This document shows, piece after piece, positions 31,458 through 38,993 of a stretch of DNA of 39,708 bases. This DNA comes from a virus. The position numbers and the translations under genes were made by a program. The stretch spans positions 1-39,708 of IMG/VR virus record IMGVR_UViG_3300007735_000716; one strand, 5' to 3'. The notes under the pieces were generated by a model that did no database searches, had not been told where the DNA came from, and saw nothing but the letters and a program-made list of their open reading frames with translations. Every line of letters begins with the position of its first letter. Position 1 is the first letter of the stretch.

Positions 31458-32291
31458 ATGGCAGACTCAGCAGCAACAGCATACGGTATTACCGCTGATT
31501 TAATCAGAGCATTCCCTGAACTACAAAGAGTTTATGACCTATATGTAGCAGGAGATTTAACTCAGGCTGAACTTGAGTATTATAAGACTGGATACTACAG
31601 AGGTCTTACTACTACATCTAAGAATAGAGCACAACAAAAGGCTTCTCAACCTGGTGTATATACTCAGGGACTAGAGGCATTCAAGGTAGAGCAACGCAAG
31701 CGTCTTATTGCTAAAGGTATTAACCTAGACGAAGCAACCTTTAATACAGTAATTCAAGATGCATATGATAAAGGTCTTGATGATGCTCAGATAGACCTAC
31801 AGGCACTAAGTAAATTTAAAGGTACCCTTGGTGGAGATACCCTTGGTAAAGTTCAAACTCTAGAAGAGTATGCTAAATCATTCGGTATGTCTTACTCTCA
31901 GACTACACTTAATTCATGGTCTCAGGGTATATTCTCTGGAACAAATACTATATTTGATATACAAGAAAAAATTCGTAGAGATGCGGCTAGTGCATATCCA
32001 GTATTTGCAGATGAAATTAATAAGGGGACTAGCGTTGATGCATTAGCATCCGCTTATAAATCATCTATGGCTACTATATTAGAGATTGATGCAGACACTA
32101 TCTCCTACAATGACCCTACATTTCGTAGAGCATTGCAGTATGTGGGACCAGATGGTAAGCCTGCACTCAAACCAATATGGCAGTTCGAAGCAGAATTACG
32201 TCAAGACCCTCGTTGGGATTTGACAGATAATGCTAGAGCCACTGTTGATTCACTATCATTAAAAGTCCTTCGTGACTTTGGACAGGCGTAA
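31458..32291 (+). CDS. Helical head-region protein
   Basis: A 277-aa protein beginning MADSAATAYGITADLIRAFPELQRVYDLY. All-helical with many aromatic residues; the segment LEEYAKSFGMSYSQTTLNSW resembles parts of its neighbours. It follows the 236-aa gene after 1 bp. Likely part of the same internal virion complex. No family recognised. Confidence 0.6.
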   Translation: MADSAATAYGITADLIRAFPELQRVYDLYVAGDLTQAELEYYKTGYYRGLTTTSKNRAQQKASQPGVYTQGLEAFKVEQRKRLIAKGINLDEATFNTVIQDAYDKGLDDAQIDLQALSKFKGTLGGDTLGKVQTLEEYAKSFGMSYSQTTLNSWSQGIFSGTNTIFDIQEKIRRDAASAYPVFADEINKGTSVDALASAYKSSMATILEIDADTISYNDPTFRRALQYVGPDGKPALKPIWQFEAELRQDPRWDLTDNARATVDSLSLKVLRDFGQA

Positions 32292-32293
32292 AG

Positions 32294-33664
32294 ATGGCTG
32301 ATGTAGTAAAAGTTAAACCAGGGCAAACTTTATCAAGCATTGCTGCAGCAGCATCAACTCCAAATAATAAAGTTACAGTTGCTCAGATATTAGCAGCAAA
32401 TCCTAAGTTTACAACAGACCCTAAGTATAAGGGCGGAAATGTAATATTTAGTGGAACAACAGTAAAGATTCCTACCGCAACGCCTGCTGCACCAGCAGCG
32501 CCTGCAGCGCCTGCTGCACCTACTGGTGGAATAGATGCAGCAACACAAGCAGCAATAGATGAAGCAAATCGTAGAGCAGCAGAAGAAGCAAGATTAAGAG
32601 CAGAAGCAGAGGCTAGAGCCAGGGCAGCACAAGATGCTTTAATTAAAGCACAAGCAGATGCAGCGGCAGCAGCCGCAGCAAACAATGCTAGTGCATTAGC
32701 GGCAGCACAAGCAGCAATAGCACAGGCTCAAGCAGCAGCCAATGCAGCAGCGGCAGCAGCCGCAACTGCTACACAGACAGCAGCGCAGGATGCAGCAGCC
32801 AAAGCCGCAGCAGATGCAGCAGCAGAAGCCGAAAGAGTTGCAGCACAACGTGAGTCTGTAGGTAAAATTGTTGCAGATAGATTTGCTCAATATGGACTAG
32901 CATCACTTGGTGCAAAGGTTTTAGAACTTGCACGCAAAGGATATACTGAGGCTACAATTACTTTAGAGTTACAAAATACAGACGAATATAAAATGAGATT
33001 TGCTGCTAATGAGGAAAGACGCAAGAAGGGCTTATCAGTTCTTACTCCTGCAGAATACCTAAGCGTAGAAGATGCATACCGTCAAACACTGCGTGCTTAT
33101 GGATTAACTCAATTTGATAACGATGCATATGTTCGCCAGTTTATTGCTAACGATGTATCTCCATCTGAGTTATCTACTCGTGTAGTAACTGCAGTTCAAA
33201 GAGTTCAGAATGCTGACCCAGCAATTGCTAGAACACTACGAGACTATTATGGCATTGGTGCTATTGATATGGTTGCTTATGTATTAGACCCTAATCAGCA
33301 ATTACCTAAGATTCAACGTCAAGTTGCAGCAGCAGAGATTGGTGCAGCAGCAAGACTACAAGGTCTTGAGGCTGGAGTATCAGTATCTGAGCAACTTGCA
33401 GCACAAGGAATTACACAGGCTGAAGCGCAAAAGGGATATGCAACTATTGCAGATATCCTACCTACTGCACAAAAGTTAAGTTCTATTTATGGAACTCAAC
33501 TAGAGGGATACAGTCAGGCAGAAGCGGAGCAAGAAGTATTTAATACTTTAGCATCTGCGCAACGTAAGCGTAAAGCACTTATTGAAAGAGAAACCAGTGC
33601 ATTTGGTGGTAAGTCTGGAACATCCAGAGCATCACTAACATCTGGACAAGGCGGACAAATATAG
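32294..33664 (+). CDS. LysM-domain protein with long Ala-rich coiled coil
   Basis: A 456-aa protein. Residues 1-55 match a LysM wall-binding domain (VKVKPGQTLSSIAAAAS ... VTVAQILAANPKF ... GTTVKIP). Then a PAAPAAP linker and an Ala/Glu/Arg coiled coil (about 85-185), then a helical C-terminus. LysM binds peptidoglycan, so this virion protein could anchor an ejected channel to the wall. It completes a four-gene presumed ejection block. Confidence 0.75.
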   Translation: MADVVKVKPGQTLSSIAAAASTPNNKVTVAQILAANPKFTTDPKYKGGNVIFSGTTVKIPTATPAAPAAPAAPAAPTGGIDAATQAAIDEANRRAAEEARLRAEAEARARAAQDALIKAQADAAAAAAANNASALAAAQAAIAQAQAAANAAAAAAATATQTAAQDAAAKAAADAAAEAERVAAQRESVGKIVADRFAQYGLASLGAKVLELARKGYTEATITLELQNTDEYKMRFAANEERRKKGLSVLTPAEYLSVEDAYRQTLRAYGLTQFDNDAYVRQFIANDVSPSELSTRVVTAVQRVQNADPAIARTLRDYYGIGAIDMVAYVLDPNQQLPKIQRQVAAAEIGAAARLQGLEAGVSVSEQLAAQGITQAEAQKGYATIADILPTAQKLSSIYGTQLEGYSQAEAEQEVFNTLASAQRKRKALIERETSAFGGKSGTSRASLTSGQGGQI

Positions 33665-33690
33665 AATCCTGACATGGACCTATCGGCCCC

Positions 33691-33768
33691 ATGCAGCGTA
33701 CAAGACCGATAGCAAGAGCCAGCCAGTTTCCCCGAACTGAACTGTGGCTTGCGACTAACAACGAATAG
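33691..33768 (+). CDS. Possible 25-aa peptide
   Basis: A short frame MQRTRPIARASQFPRTELW... in the 121-bp gap before the scaffold gene. It has no good RBS. The gap also has CTATCGG/CCGATAG inverted repeats (around 33680-33711). It may instead be untranslated leader of the capsid genes. Confidence 0.25.
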   Translation: MQRTRPIARASQFPRTELWLATNNE

Positions 33769-33785
33769 AAGGGTGGATAGTTGCT

Positions 33786-34274
33786 ATGAGCAACAACTAC
33801 TGGGAAGACGAAGACGAAGACCTAGATACCGACCAAGGATTTTCTGGTGATGGTAGTGACTTAATTAAGAAACTACGTAAAGCCAAGAGAGCCGACGAGA
33901 AACGTATTAAGGAACTCACTGAACAACTTGAGGGATTATCCAAAGTGCAGCGTGAGAGAACCGTCAAAGAAGTCCTAGAAAAGAAGGGCGTAAACGCTAA
34001 GGCTGCACGCTTGATTCTTAAGGACATTGAAGACGTTAACGAAGATTCAGTTTCTAACTGGCTCGATGATAACGCAGATTTGTTTGGAATACAAGTGCAG
34101 AAAGATGAACCTAAGATGGCGGAACAAGACCGTGCTGCTCTAAGACAGCAGGATGTTCTAACACAGGGCGCGTTCACCCCAGACCGAATGGAAGAAATTA
34201 ACTCAAGAATTGATAATGCAGATTCTATGGATGCATTGTTAGACGTTCTTCGTTCACAAGAACAATCATCATAG
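33786..34274 (+). CDS. Capsid scaffold protein
   Basis: A 162-aa acidic protein (MSNNYWEDEDEDLDTD...) with a long coiled coil (KKLRKAKRADEKRIKELTEQLEGLSKVQRERTV) and a basic/acidic mosaic C-terminus. The composition and its place 24 bp before the major capsid gene are those of phage scaffolds. It should be removed during head maturation, possibly by the Ntn peptidase at 25058. Confidence 0.82.
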   Translation: MSNNYWEDEDEDLDTDQGFSGDGSDLIKKLRKAKRADEKRIKELTEQLEGLSKVQRERTVKEVLEKKGVNAKAARLILKDIEDVNEDSVSNWLDDNADLFGIQVQKDEPKMAEQDRAALRQQDVLTQGAFTPDRMEEINSRIDNADSMDALLDVLRSQEQSS

Positions 34275-34298
34275 TTTCTAGTCACTTGGAGGTGACAA

Positions 34299-35252
34299 AT
34301 GCCTAACAGTTATGTATCAACTGGTTCTTCCTCATTAGGAGGTACCGCTGGTGCTGCTGGTCTAGTACAGAAGGCGTATGACCGTCTTCTGGAATTTGCT
34401 CTCCGTTCTGAACCACTAATTCGTTCAGTCGCAGACAAGCGTCCAGTACGCCAAACACAACCAGGTTCAACAGTTGTTCTACAACGTTATGTTGACCTAT
34501 CTGCTGCAACTACAGCCCTCACAGAGGATACTGACCCAGATGCAGTAGCAATGTCAACACCAACCTCAGTAACCATTACTCTTAATGAGTATGGTAACTC
34601 AGTGTTGGTAACACGTGCTCTTGAGTTATTCTCATTAGCAGATGTTGACCCTGCAATCGCAAACATTATTGCTTTCAACCTAGCAGATTCTATTGACCGA
34701 GTCGCAATGACAACATTGCGTGGCGGTTCAAACGTAATCTACTCAGGTTCAACAGCAACTTCAACTGCAACTATCACAGCAGCAGCAACACTATCTTCAG
34801 CAAACATCCGTAGGGCTGTTGCTAAGTTACGTGCTAACAACGCTGCAGGACGTAAGGGTAACCTATACTGGGCTGGATTACACCCAGAGGTATCCCACGA
34901 CCTACGTGCTGAGACAGGTTCAGCAGGATGGTTGCTTCCTAACCAATACGGTGCTTCACAGGACCGCATTTGGGCAGGAGAAATCGGAACATATGAAGGT
35001 GCATACTTCGTAGAGTCCTCACGTCTTTACACTGCAACAGACGGTGCTTCATCTGCAAAGGTGTACCGCACAATCGTTGCTGGACAACAGGCATTGGCCG
35101 AGGCAGTTGCCGAAGAGCCACACGTAGTAATCGGACCAGTAGTTGACAAGTTAATGCGTCACCGCCCAATGGGTTGGTACGGCGTACTTGGCTTTGCACG
35201 CTACCGCGAAGAGGCACTATACCGAATCGAATCAGGTTCATCAATCGCTTAG
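34299..35252 (+). CDS. Major capsid protein (HK97 fold, N4-gp56-like)
   Basis: A 317-aa protein with the layout of the N4-gp56-type capsid family: N-terminal LVQKAYDRLLEFALRSEPLIRSVADKRPV, a QPGSTVVLQRYVDL segment, then PTSVTITLNEYGNSVLVTRALELFS, a central A-domain (LRANNAAGRKGNLYWAGLHPEVSHDLRAETG) and a C-terminal MGWYGVLGFARYREEALYRIES. RBS GGAGGTGAC lies before the ATG. A strong hairpin follows the gene. Confidence 0.88.
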   Translation: MPNSYVSTGSSSLGGTAGAAGLVQKAYDRLLEFALRSEPLIRSVADKRPVRQTQPGSTVVLQRYVDLSAATTALTEDTDPDAVAMSTPTSVTITLNEYGNSVLVTRALELFSLADVDPAIANIIAFNLADSIDRVAMTTLRGGSNVIYSGSTATSTATITAAATLSSANIRRAVAKLRANNAAGRKGNLYWAGLHPEVSHDLRAETGSAGWLLPNQYGASQDRIWAGEIGTYEGAYFVESSRLYTATDGASSAKVYRTIVAGQQALAEAVAEEPHVVIGPVVDKLMRHRPMGWYGVLGFARYREEALYRIESGSSIA

Positions 35253-35263
35253 TTGATTGACGG

Positions 35264-35289
35264 TAGGGCTAGGGGAAACCCTAGCCTTA
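35264..35289 (+). terminator. Strong hairpin after the capsid gene
   Basis: TAGGGCTAGGG (35264-35274), GAAA tetraloop, CCCTAGCCTTA (35279-35289): an 11-bp stem including one G-U pair. No U run follows, so it may be an RNase-blocking or partial terminator that keeps capsid mRNA abundant. Confidence 0.7.
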
Positions 35290-35312
35290 CAGTAAGTTCA
35301 TTAAGGAGAACA

Positions 35313-35582
35313 ATGACAGAATATATCTTTACAACACCAGTTGTAGAAGAAGGACCAATAGGCAAACACCGTCTATTTTATTTCTATAAAATGAATAAGG
35401 GTGTATCTATCGCAAAGTCTGGTGGCACCTATTCTAAACTAAGATATCCTTTAGATGAGGATATTATTAGTTATGATGAATTCTATCTTGGAGGACATGA
35501 GCATATCGTAGATGCAGCGACAAAGGCAGCACTTATTGCATCAGGACTAGGAATAACTGAGGCTAACTTTACAGAAGCATAG
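35313..35582 (+). CDS. Hypothetical protein after the capsid gene
   Basis: An 89-aa protein from ATG 35313 (RBS AAGGAG; the open stretch to 35253 covers the hairpin and is not used). MTEYIFTTPVVEEGPIGKHRLFYFYKM..., beta-rich then helical. Possibly a minor head or decoration protein by position. Confidence 0.65.
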   Translation: MTEYIFTTPVVEEGPIGKHRLFYFYKMNKGVSIAKSGGTYSKLRYPLDEDIISYDEFYLGGHEHIVDAATKAALIASGLGITEANFTEA

Positions 35583-35589
35583 GGGATAA

Positions 35590-35898
35590 ATGAAGCACTG
35601 GGAATATCATCCAGAACCAGAAGATGATTGTTTTGGATGCAAGGCTATGGGATTACAAATGAATACGGGAGACGCCAAAAGAGATATACCAGATAAAAAA
35701 TGGAATGCAGAACTTCAGGCTTATCGAGATGCAAGAGCACAAGGAATACAACCAGCAGGAACAAGTATGCGTCATGTACAAGAAGCGCATAAAGCATCAG
35801 AGGTTTTAGGCAAAGCGTACAATGCGGACACTATGCCTAAGACAAAAGACATCAACCATAAATCCGCAGCCGTAATGAAAGAGATAGGACAAATCTAA
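35590..35898 (+). CDS. Conserved actinophage-type protein with CxxC
   Basis: A 102-aa protein, MKHWEYHPEPEDDCFGCKAMGLQMN..., with a single CFGC pair at 14-17 and a helical remainder (EAHKASEVLGKAYNADTMPKTKDINHKS). Proteins with this HWEYHPEP-CFGCK opening occur downstream of capsid genes in actinophages (pattern memory). Function unknown. Confidence 0.7.
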   Translation: MKHWEYHPEPEDDCFGCKAMGLQMNTGDAKRDIPDKKWNAELQAYRDARAQGIQPAGTSMRHVQEAHKASEVLGKAYNADTMPKTKDINHKSAAVMKEIGQI

Positions 35899-36062
35899 TG
35901 CCAAAAGTAGGAAACAAGAAGTTCCCATATACCGCCAAAGGTAAGAAGGCTGCTAAGGCTTATGCTAAAGGTGAGAAGATGGAATCTAAGGCTGAGAAAA
36001 AAATGGAAATGAAGATGGGCATGAAGAAGATGGCCATGAAGAAAATGGGAAAGAAGAAGTGA
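35898..36062 (+). CDS. 54-aa lysine/methionine-rich basic peptide
   Basis: MPKVGNKKFPYTAKGKKAA... followed by Lys-Met repeats (KMEMKMGMKKMAMKKMGKKK). Starts on the previous stop (TAATG) and overlaps the next gene. Very basic; likely nucleic-acid-binding or a packaged counter-ion peptide. First of six basic small genes. Confidence 0.7.
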   Translation: MPKVGNKKFPYTAKGKKAAKAYAKGEKMESKAEKKMEMKMGMKKMAMKKMGKKK

Positions 36063-36214
36063 AGAAGACCAAAGCCCAAAAGAAAATTTCCAAAGTAATG
36101 AAAGAGTTTAAGGCTGGCGAACTTAATGTTGGCAAGTCTAAGAAAAAAGTAAAGTCTAAGAAGCAGGCAATTGCTATTGCCCTATCTCAGGCTGGTAAGT
36201 CAAAGAAGAAGTAA
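36059..36214 (+). CDS. 51-aa basic protein (DUF6496-like)
   Basis: GTG start overlapping the upstream stop. KVMKEFKAGELNVGKS then KSKKQAIAIALSQAGKSKKK, a motif seen in DUF6496-type small proteins (recalled pattern). Strongly basic. Stop overlaps the next start (TAATG). Confidence 0.7.
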   Translation: MKKTKAQKKISKVMKEFKAGELNVGKSKKKVKSKKQAIAIALSQAGKSKKK

Positions 36215-36357
36215 TGTCATCGGGTCAACGTAAGCGTCACGATGGATTTAATAAATCTATCATGCGAGATGGCGTAGTTGTTATTCTTCGCAAAGATGGG
36301 CGTGAGAAAGTACGCCTTGACCCTAAAACAAAAGAAACTATCAAGGGGAGCAAATGA
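36214..36357 (+). CDS. 47-aa basic protein
   Basis: MSSGQRKRHDGFNKSIMRDGVVVILRKDGREKV..., basic, beta-prone centre. Start and stop overlap both neighbours (TAATG, ATGA). No family recognised. Confidence 0.65.
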   Translation: MSSGQRKRHDGFNKSIMRDGVVVILRKDGREKVRLDPKTKETIKGSK

Positions 36358-36632
36358 AAGATTCAATTCTAAAGCGAGTTGGAGTATCTGGCTACAACAA
36401 GCCTAAGCGTACTCCTAATCACCCTAAGAAGTCACACGTAGTTGTGGCTAAAGTAGGGGATAAAGTAAAGACTATCCGATTTGGACAACAAGGTGTATCT
36501 GGTTCTCCAAAGAAAGAAGGAGAGTCTGCTTCTTATCGCAAGCGTCGTGAAGCATTTAAGGCTCGTCATCAAAAGAATATTGCTAAAGGCAAAATGTCTG
36601 CAGCATATTGGGCAGATAAAGTAAAATGGTAG
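36354..36632 (+). CDS. Conserved 92-aa basic phage protein
   Basis: A basic protein with KTIRFGQQGVSGSPKKEGESASYRKRREAFKARHQKNIAKGKMSAAYWADKVKW-type ending (key block: RF-G, Y-x-K-R-R-x-x-F-x-A-R-H, A-x-Y-W-A). This RF-G...R-F-x-A-R-H...YW pattern is widespread in marine and freshwater phages. Function unknown; perhaps a head-filling or DNA-condensing protein. Confidence 0.72.
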   Translation: MKDSILKRVGVSGYNKPKRTPNHPKKSHVVVAKVGDKVKTIRFGQQGVSGSPKKEGESASYRKRREAFKARHQKNIAKGKMSAAYWADKVKW

Positions 36633-36817
36633 CCAAAAAGAAAAAGACCAAGTCTAAAGTTAATGCTGCTGGTAATTATACCAAGCCTGAAATGAGAGCA
36701 GCATTATTCAAGAAGATTAAGGCTGGTTCTAAAGGTGGAGACCCAGGGGAATGGTCTGCACGTAAAGCACAATTACTTGCTGTTCAGTATAAGAAAGCAG
36801 GCGGAGGTTACAGATAA
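36626..36817 (+). CDS. 63-aa basic phage protein
   Basis: MVAKKKKTKSKVNAAGNYTKP then KIKAGSKGGDPGEWSARKA and AVQYKKAGGGYR. The G-N-Y-T-K-P and G-x-W-S-A-R-K-A-Q-L-L motifs recur in aquatic phages. Highly basic. Its stop overlaps the next start. Confidence 0.72.
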   Translation: MVAKKKKTKSKVNAAGNYTKPEMRAALFKKIKAGSKGGDPGEWSARKAQLLAVQYKKAGGGYR

Positions 36818-37053
36818 TGGCTCTTGCTAAATCACAGAAGTCTTTGAAGGATTGGACTAAACAAAAGTGGAAAACTTCTGATGGTAAACCATCTAAAGGC
36901 AAGAAGAGATATTTACCTGAAGCAGCATGGGCTGCCTTAAGTCCTGCTGAAAAGGCTGCTACTAATAAAGCCAAGGCTGCAGGTAATGCAAAGGGCAAGC
37001 AGTTTGTAAAACAACCTAAATCTATAGCAAAGAAAACATCTAAGTACAGATAG
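36817..37053 (+). CDS. 78-aa basic phage protein
   Basis: MALAKSQKSLKDWTKQKW then TSDGKPSKGKKRYLPEAAW and KGKQFVKQPKSIAKKTSKYR. Its SLKDWTKQKW-RYLP-AW pattern occurs in small phage and giant-virus proteins (recalled, no name given). Last of the basic cluster. Confidence 0.72.
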   Translation: MALAKSQKSLKDWTKQKWKTSDGKPSKGKKRYLPEAAWAALSPAEKAATNKAKAAGNAKGKQFVKQPKSIAKKTSKYR

Positions 37054-37067
37054 GGACACAGGGGACT

Positions 37068-37802
37068 ATGAGTAAAAAAGATTCTGTTGCACTAGTATGG
37101 TGCGATAATGGAATGGTAGATGGCAAGTTTATGCAAGGCGTAGCAGATGTAATGCTAAAGTCTGGTGTAGAATTTGGCTCTACATTAAGAAGTCAAGGCA
37201 ATCAAATTGCCAGACAGCGTCAAACAGTAATTGATTACTGGTATGACAAGACTGATTATGAATGGCTACTATGGGTAGACTCGGATGTAGTAATTAGTCC
37301 AGAGAAGTTTAAGTTACTATGGGATAACAAGGATGCTGAGAAGCGTCCAATGGTTACTGGTGTATACTTTACCACAGATAACCCTGAAGAGCCATTGATG
37401 ATTCCAATGCCTACAGTATTTAGTTTTGTTAATGATGGAGAGGGTGGCTTTGGTTTAGCCAGAGTACATCCACTACCAGAGAATCAACTCATCAAGGTAG
37501 ATGCAGCAGGTATGGGATTTATCCTAATGCACCGCAGTATAGTACCTAAGGTCCGTGAAGTAGCACCTGATGGTCAAATCTTTATGGAGATGGGTAGAGG
37601 GTCTAAGTTCATAGGAGAAGATATATTCTTCTTTGCATTATGCGATAAGGCCGAGGTTCCACTGTATTGCCATACTGGAGCACTAGCCCCACATATGAAA
37701 CGATTCTCATTTGATGAGCACTACTATAAAGCATTCTTCGGTAAGCCTAAAGAAGAATCTAAATTGATTACACCTAAGAAGAAAATAATTACACCTAGAT
37801 AG
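37068..37802 (+). CDS. GT-A type glycosyltransferase-like protein
   Basis: A 244-aa protein. QIARQRQTVIDYW and YEWLLWVDSDVVI (DxD nucleotide-sugar motif, around residues 66-76), then VDAAGMGFILMHR and FIGEDIFFF (E-D pair) match GT family 2-like enzymes. The structural-block position suggests glycosylation of virion proteins or of the host surface. The C-terminus is Lys-rich. Confidence 0.75.
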   Translation: MSKKDSVALVWCDNGMVDGKFMQGVADVMLKSGVEFGSTLRSQGNQIARQRQTVIDYWYDKTDYEWLLWVDSDVVISPEKFKLLWDNKDAEKRPMVTGVYFTTDNPEEPLMIPMPTVFSFVNDGEGGFGLARVHPLPENQLIKVDAAGMGFILMHRSIVPKVREVAPDGQIFMEMGRGSKFIGEDIFFFALCDKAEVPLYCHTGALAPHMKRFSFDEHYYKAFFGKPKEESKLITPKKKIITPR

Positions 37803-37810
37803 GAAAAGAT

Positions 37811-38065
37811 ATGGCACTTGGTAAAGCAGGTAGCAGTCTAGCAGCAGAACTTAATCGTCTTGCTGGAACAACTGGATTAGATGAACAAGGTGCAGCCAAT
37901 GCTTGGGCTGGCACCACTGGACTTGCAACCGTAGGTGCTCTCAATATTAAAGCGCAAGCAGCAAGAACAAAAGACAAGTTTAAAGATATTGATGGAATAT
38001 GCAATGAACTTGCTGGAACCACAGGACTAGCAGCACCTGCTGCATTACGGAGTATAAACGCCTAA
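37811..38065 (+). CDS. LAGTTGL-repeat protein
   Basis: An 84-aa protein with three copies of (L/W)AGTTGL (residues about 17-23, 32-38, 68-74), the first followed by DEQGAANAWAG. Such repeats are common next to head-tail genes of actinophages. Overlaps the connector gene by one base (TAATG). Possible head-tail joining or trimerisation element. Confidence 0.7.
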   Translation: MALGKAGSSLAAELNRLAGTTGLDEQGAANAWAGTTGLATVGALNIKAQAARTKDKFKDIDGICNELAGTTGLAAPAALRSINA

Positions 38066-38985
38066 TGACAACTACTCTATCTAATATGATTGACGAGGTA
38101 GTAACTAACCTATCAGGTTATACCTACCAGCAAGAAAGAACTACCTATCTAAGAAGTAGTGTTACTACAACAGTATCTACCTCTGCTTCACCTACTATCT
38201 TATCTCTTGGCTCTACAGAAAATGTTGGTAAGGGTGTAGTAGAAATTGATGAAGAATTATTATGGATTGATACATTTGATAGAGTAGGTAATACCGCAAC
38301 AGTATCTCCATATGGCAGAGGATATCTAGGCACTGCTGCTGCTACACATGCTGCAGATTCTAAAGTAACTATCTCACCTATCTTTCCACGCTCTTCAATT
38401 AAAAGAGCAATTAACGATACTATTCGTGCTGCTGGCTCTACAATATTTGCTGTAAATAGCACAACATTTACTTTTAATGCAGCCGAAACTACATACGCTT
38501 TTAACAATTTAAATATACAAAATATCCTTAGCCTAATGTGGCAAGAGGTTGGACCATCCAAAGAGTGGCGACCAGTGCGTCGTTGGTCTTGGGATTCTGC
38601 AGCCGATGAAACAGAGTTTGGCGCTGGAGCACAAACAGTAACAATAGGGGACTACATCACACCAGGAAGAACAGTAAAAGTTATTTATTCTACTGACCCA
38701 GTAGCATTTACAAGTAACTCTGAAGACTTTGCAACACAGACTGGATTACCAGAATCTTGCAAGGATGTGATTATCCTGGGTGCATCTTATCGTTTGCTAA
38801 CATATCTAGACCCTGCACGTGCTGCTCAAATATCACCACAGGCCGATGAGACTGATAGCAAACGACCTTACGGAGCATCTCAGAGTGCAACAAAACAACT
38901 CTATGCTTTGTATACGCAACGCCTACAAGAGGAAACTCAGAGGCAGCAAAATCAATACCCAATCCGTGTCCACTACAGCCGATAG
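38065..38985 (+). CDS. Head-to-tail connector / tail-attachment protein
   Basis: A 306-aa protein. After a short helix, residues about 45-105 form a beta domain (VGKGVVEIDEELLWIDTFD ... VSPYGRGYLGTAAATHAADSKV) that resembles the N-terminal domain of the tail fibre (EEIVDVSNY ... [19 protein letters not shown]). The rest is mixed with a helical C-terminus rich in Gln. Its location between head genes and fibre and its length fit a connector. It may use the shared domain to attach the fibre (inference). Confidence 0.7.
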   Translation: MTTTLSNMIDEVVTNLSGYTYQQERTTYLRSSVTTTVSTSASPTILSLGSTENVGKGVVEIDEELLWIDTFDRVGNTATVSPYGRGYLGTAAATHAADSKVTISPIFPRSSIKRAINDTIRAAGSTIFAVNSTTFTFNAAETTYAFNNLNIQNILSLMWQEVGPSKEWRPVRRWSWDSAADETEFGAGAQTVTIGDYITPGRTVKVIYSTDPVAFTSNSEDFATQTGLPESCKDVIILGASYRLLTYLDPARAAQISPQADETDSKRPYGASQSATKQLYALYTQRLQEETQRQQNQYPIRVHYSR

Positions 38986-38993
38986 GTAAATAA

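Noticed and set aside
33797-34285. 162-aa minus-strand open frame opposite the scaffold gene
   Set aside because: Ser/Cys-rich shadow of an acidic coiled-coil gene; the scaffold assignment in the plus strand is strong.
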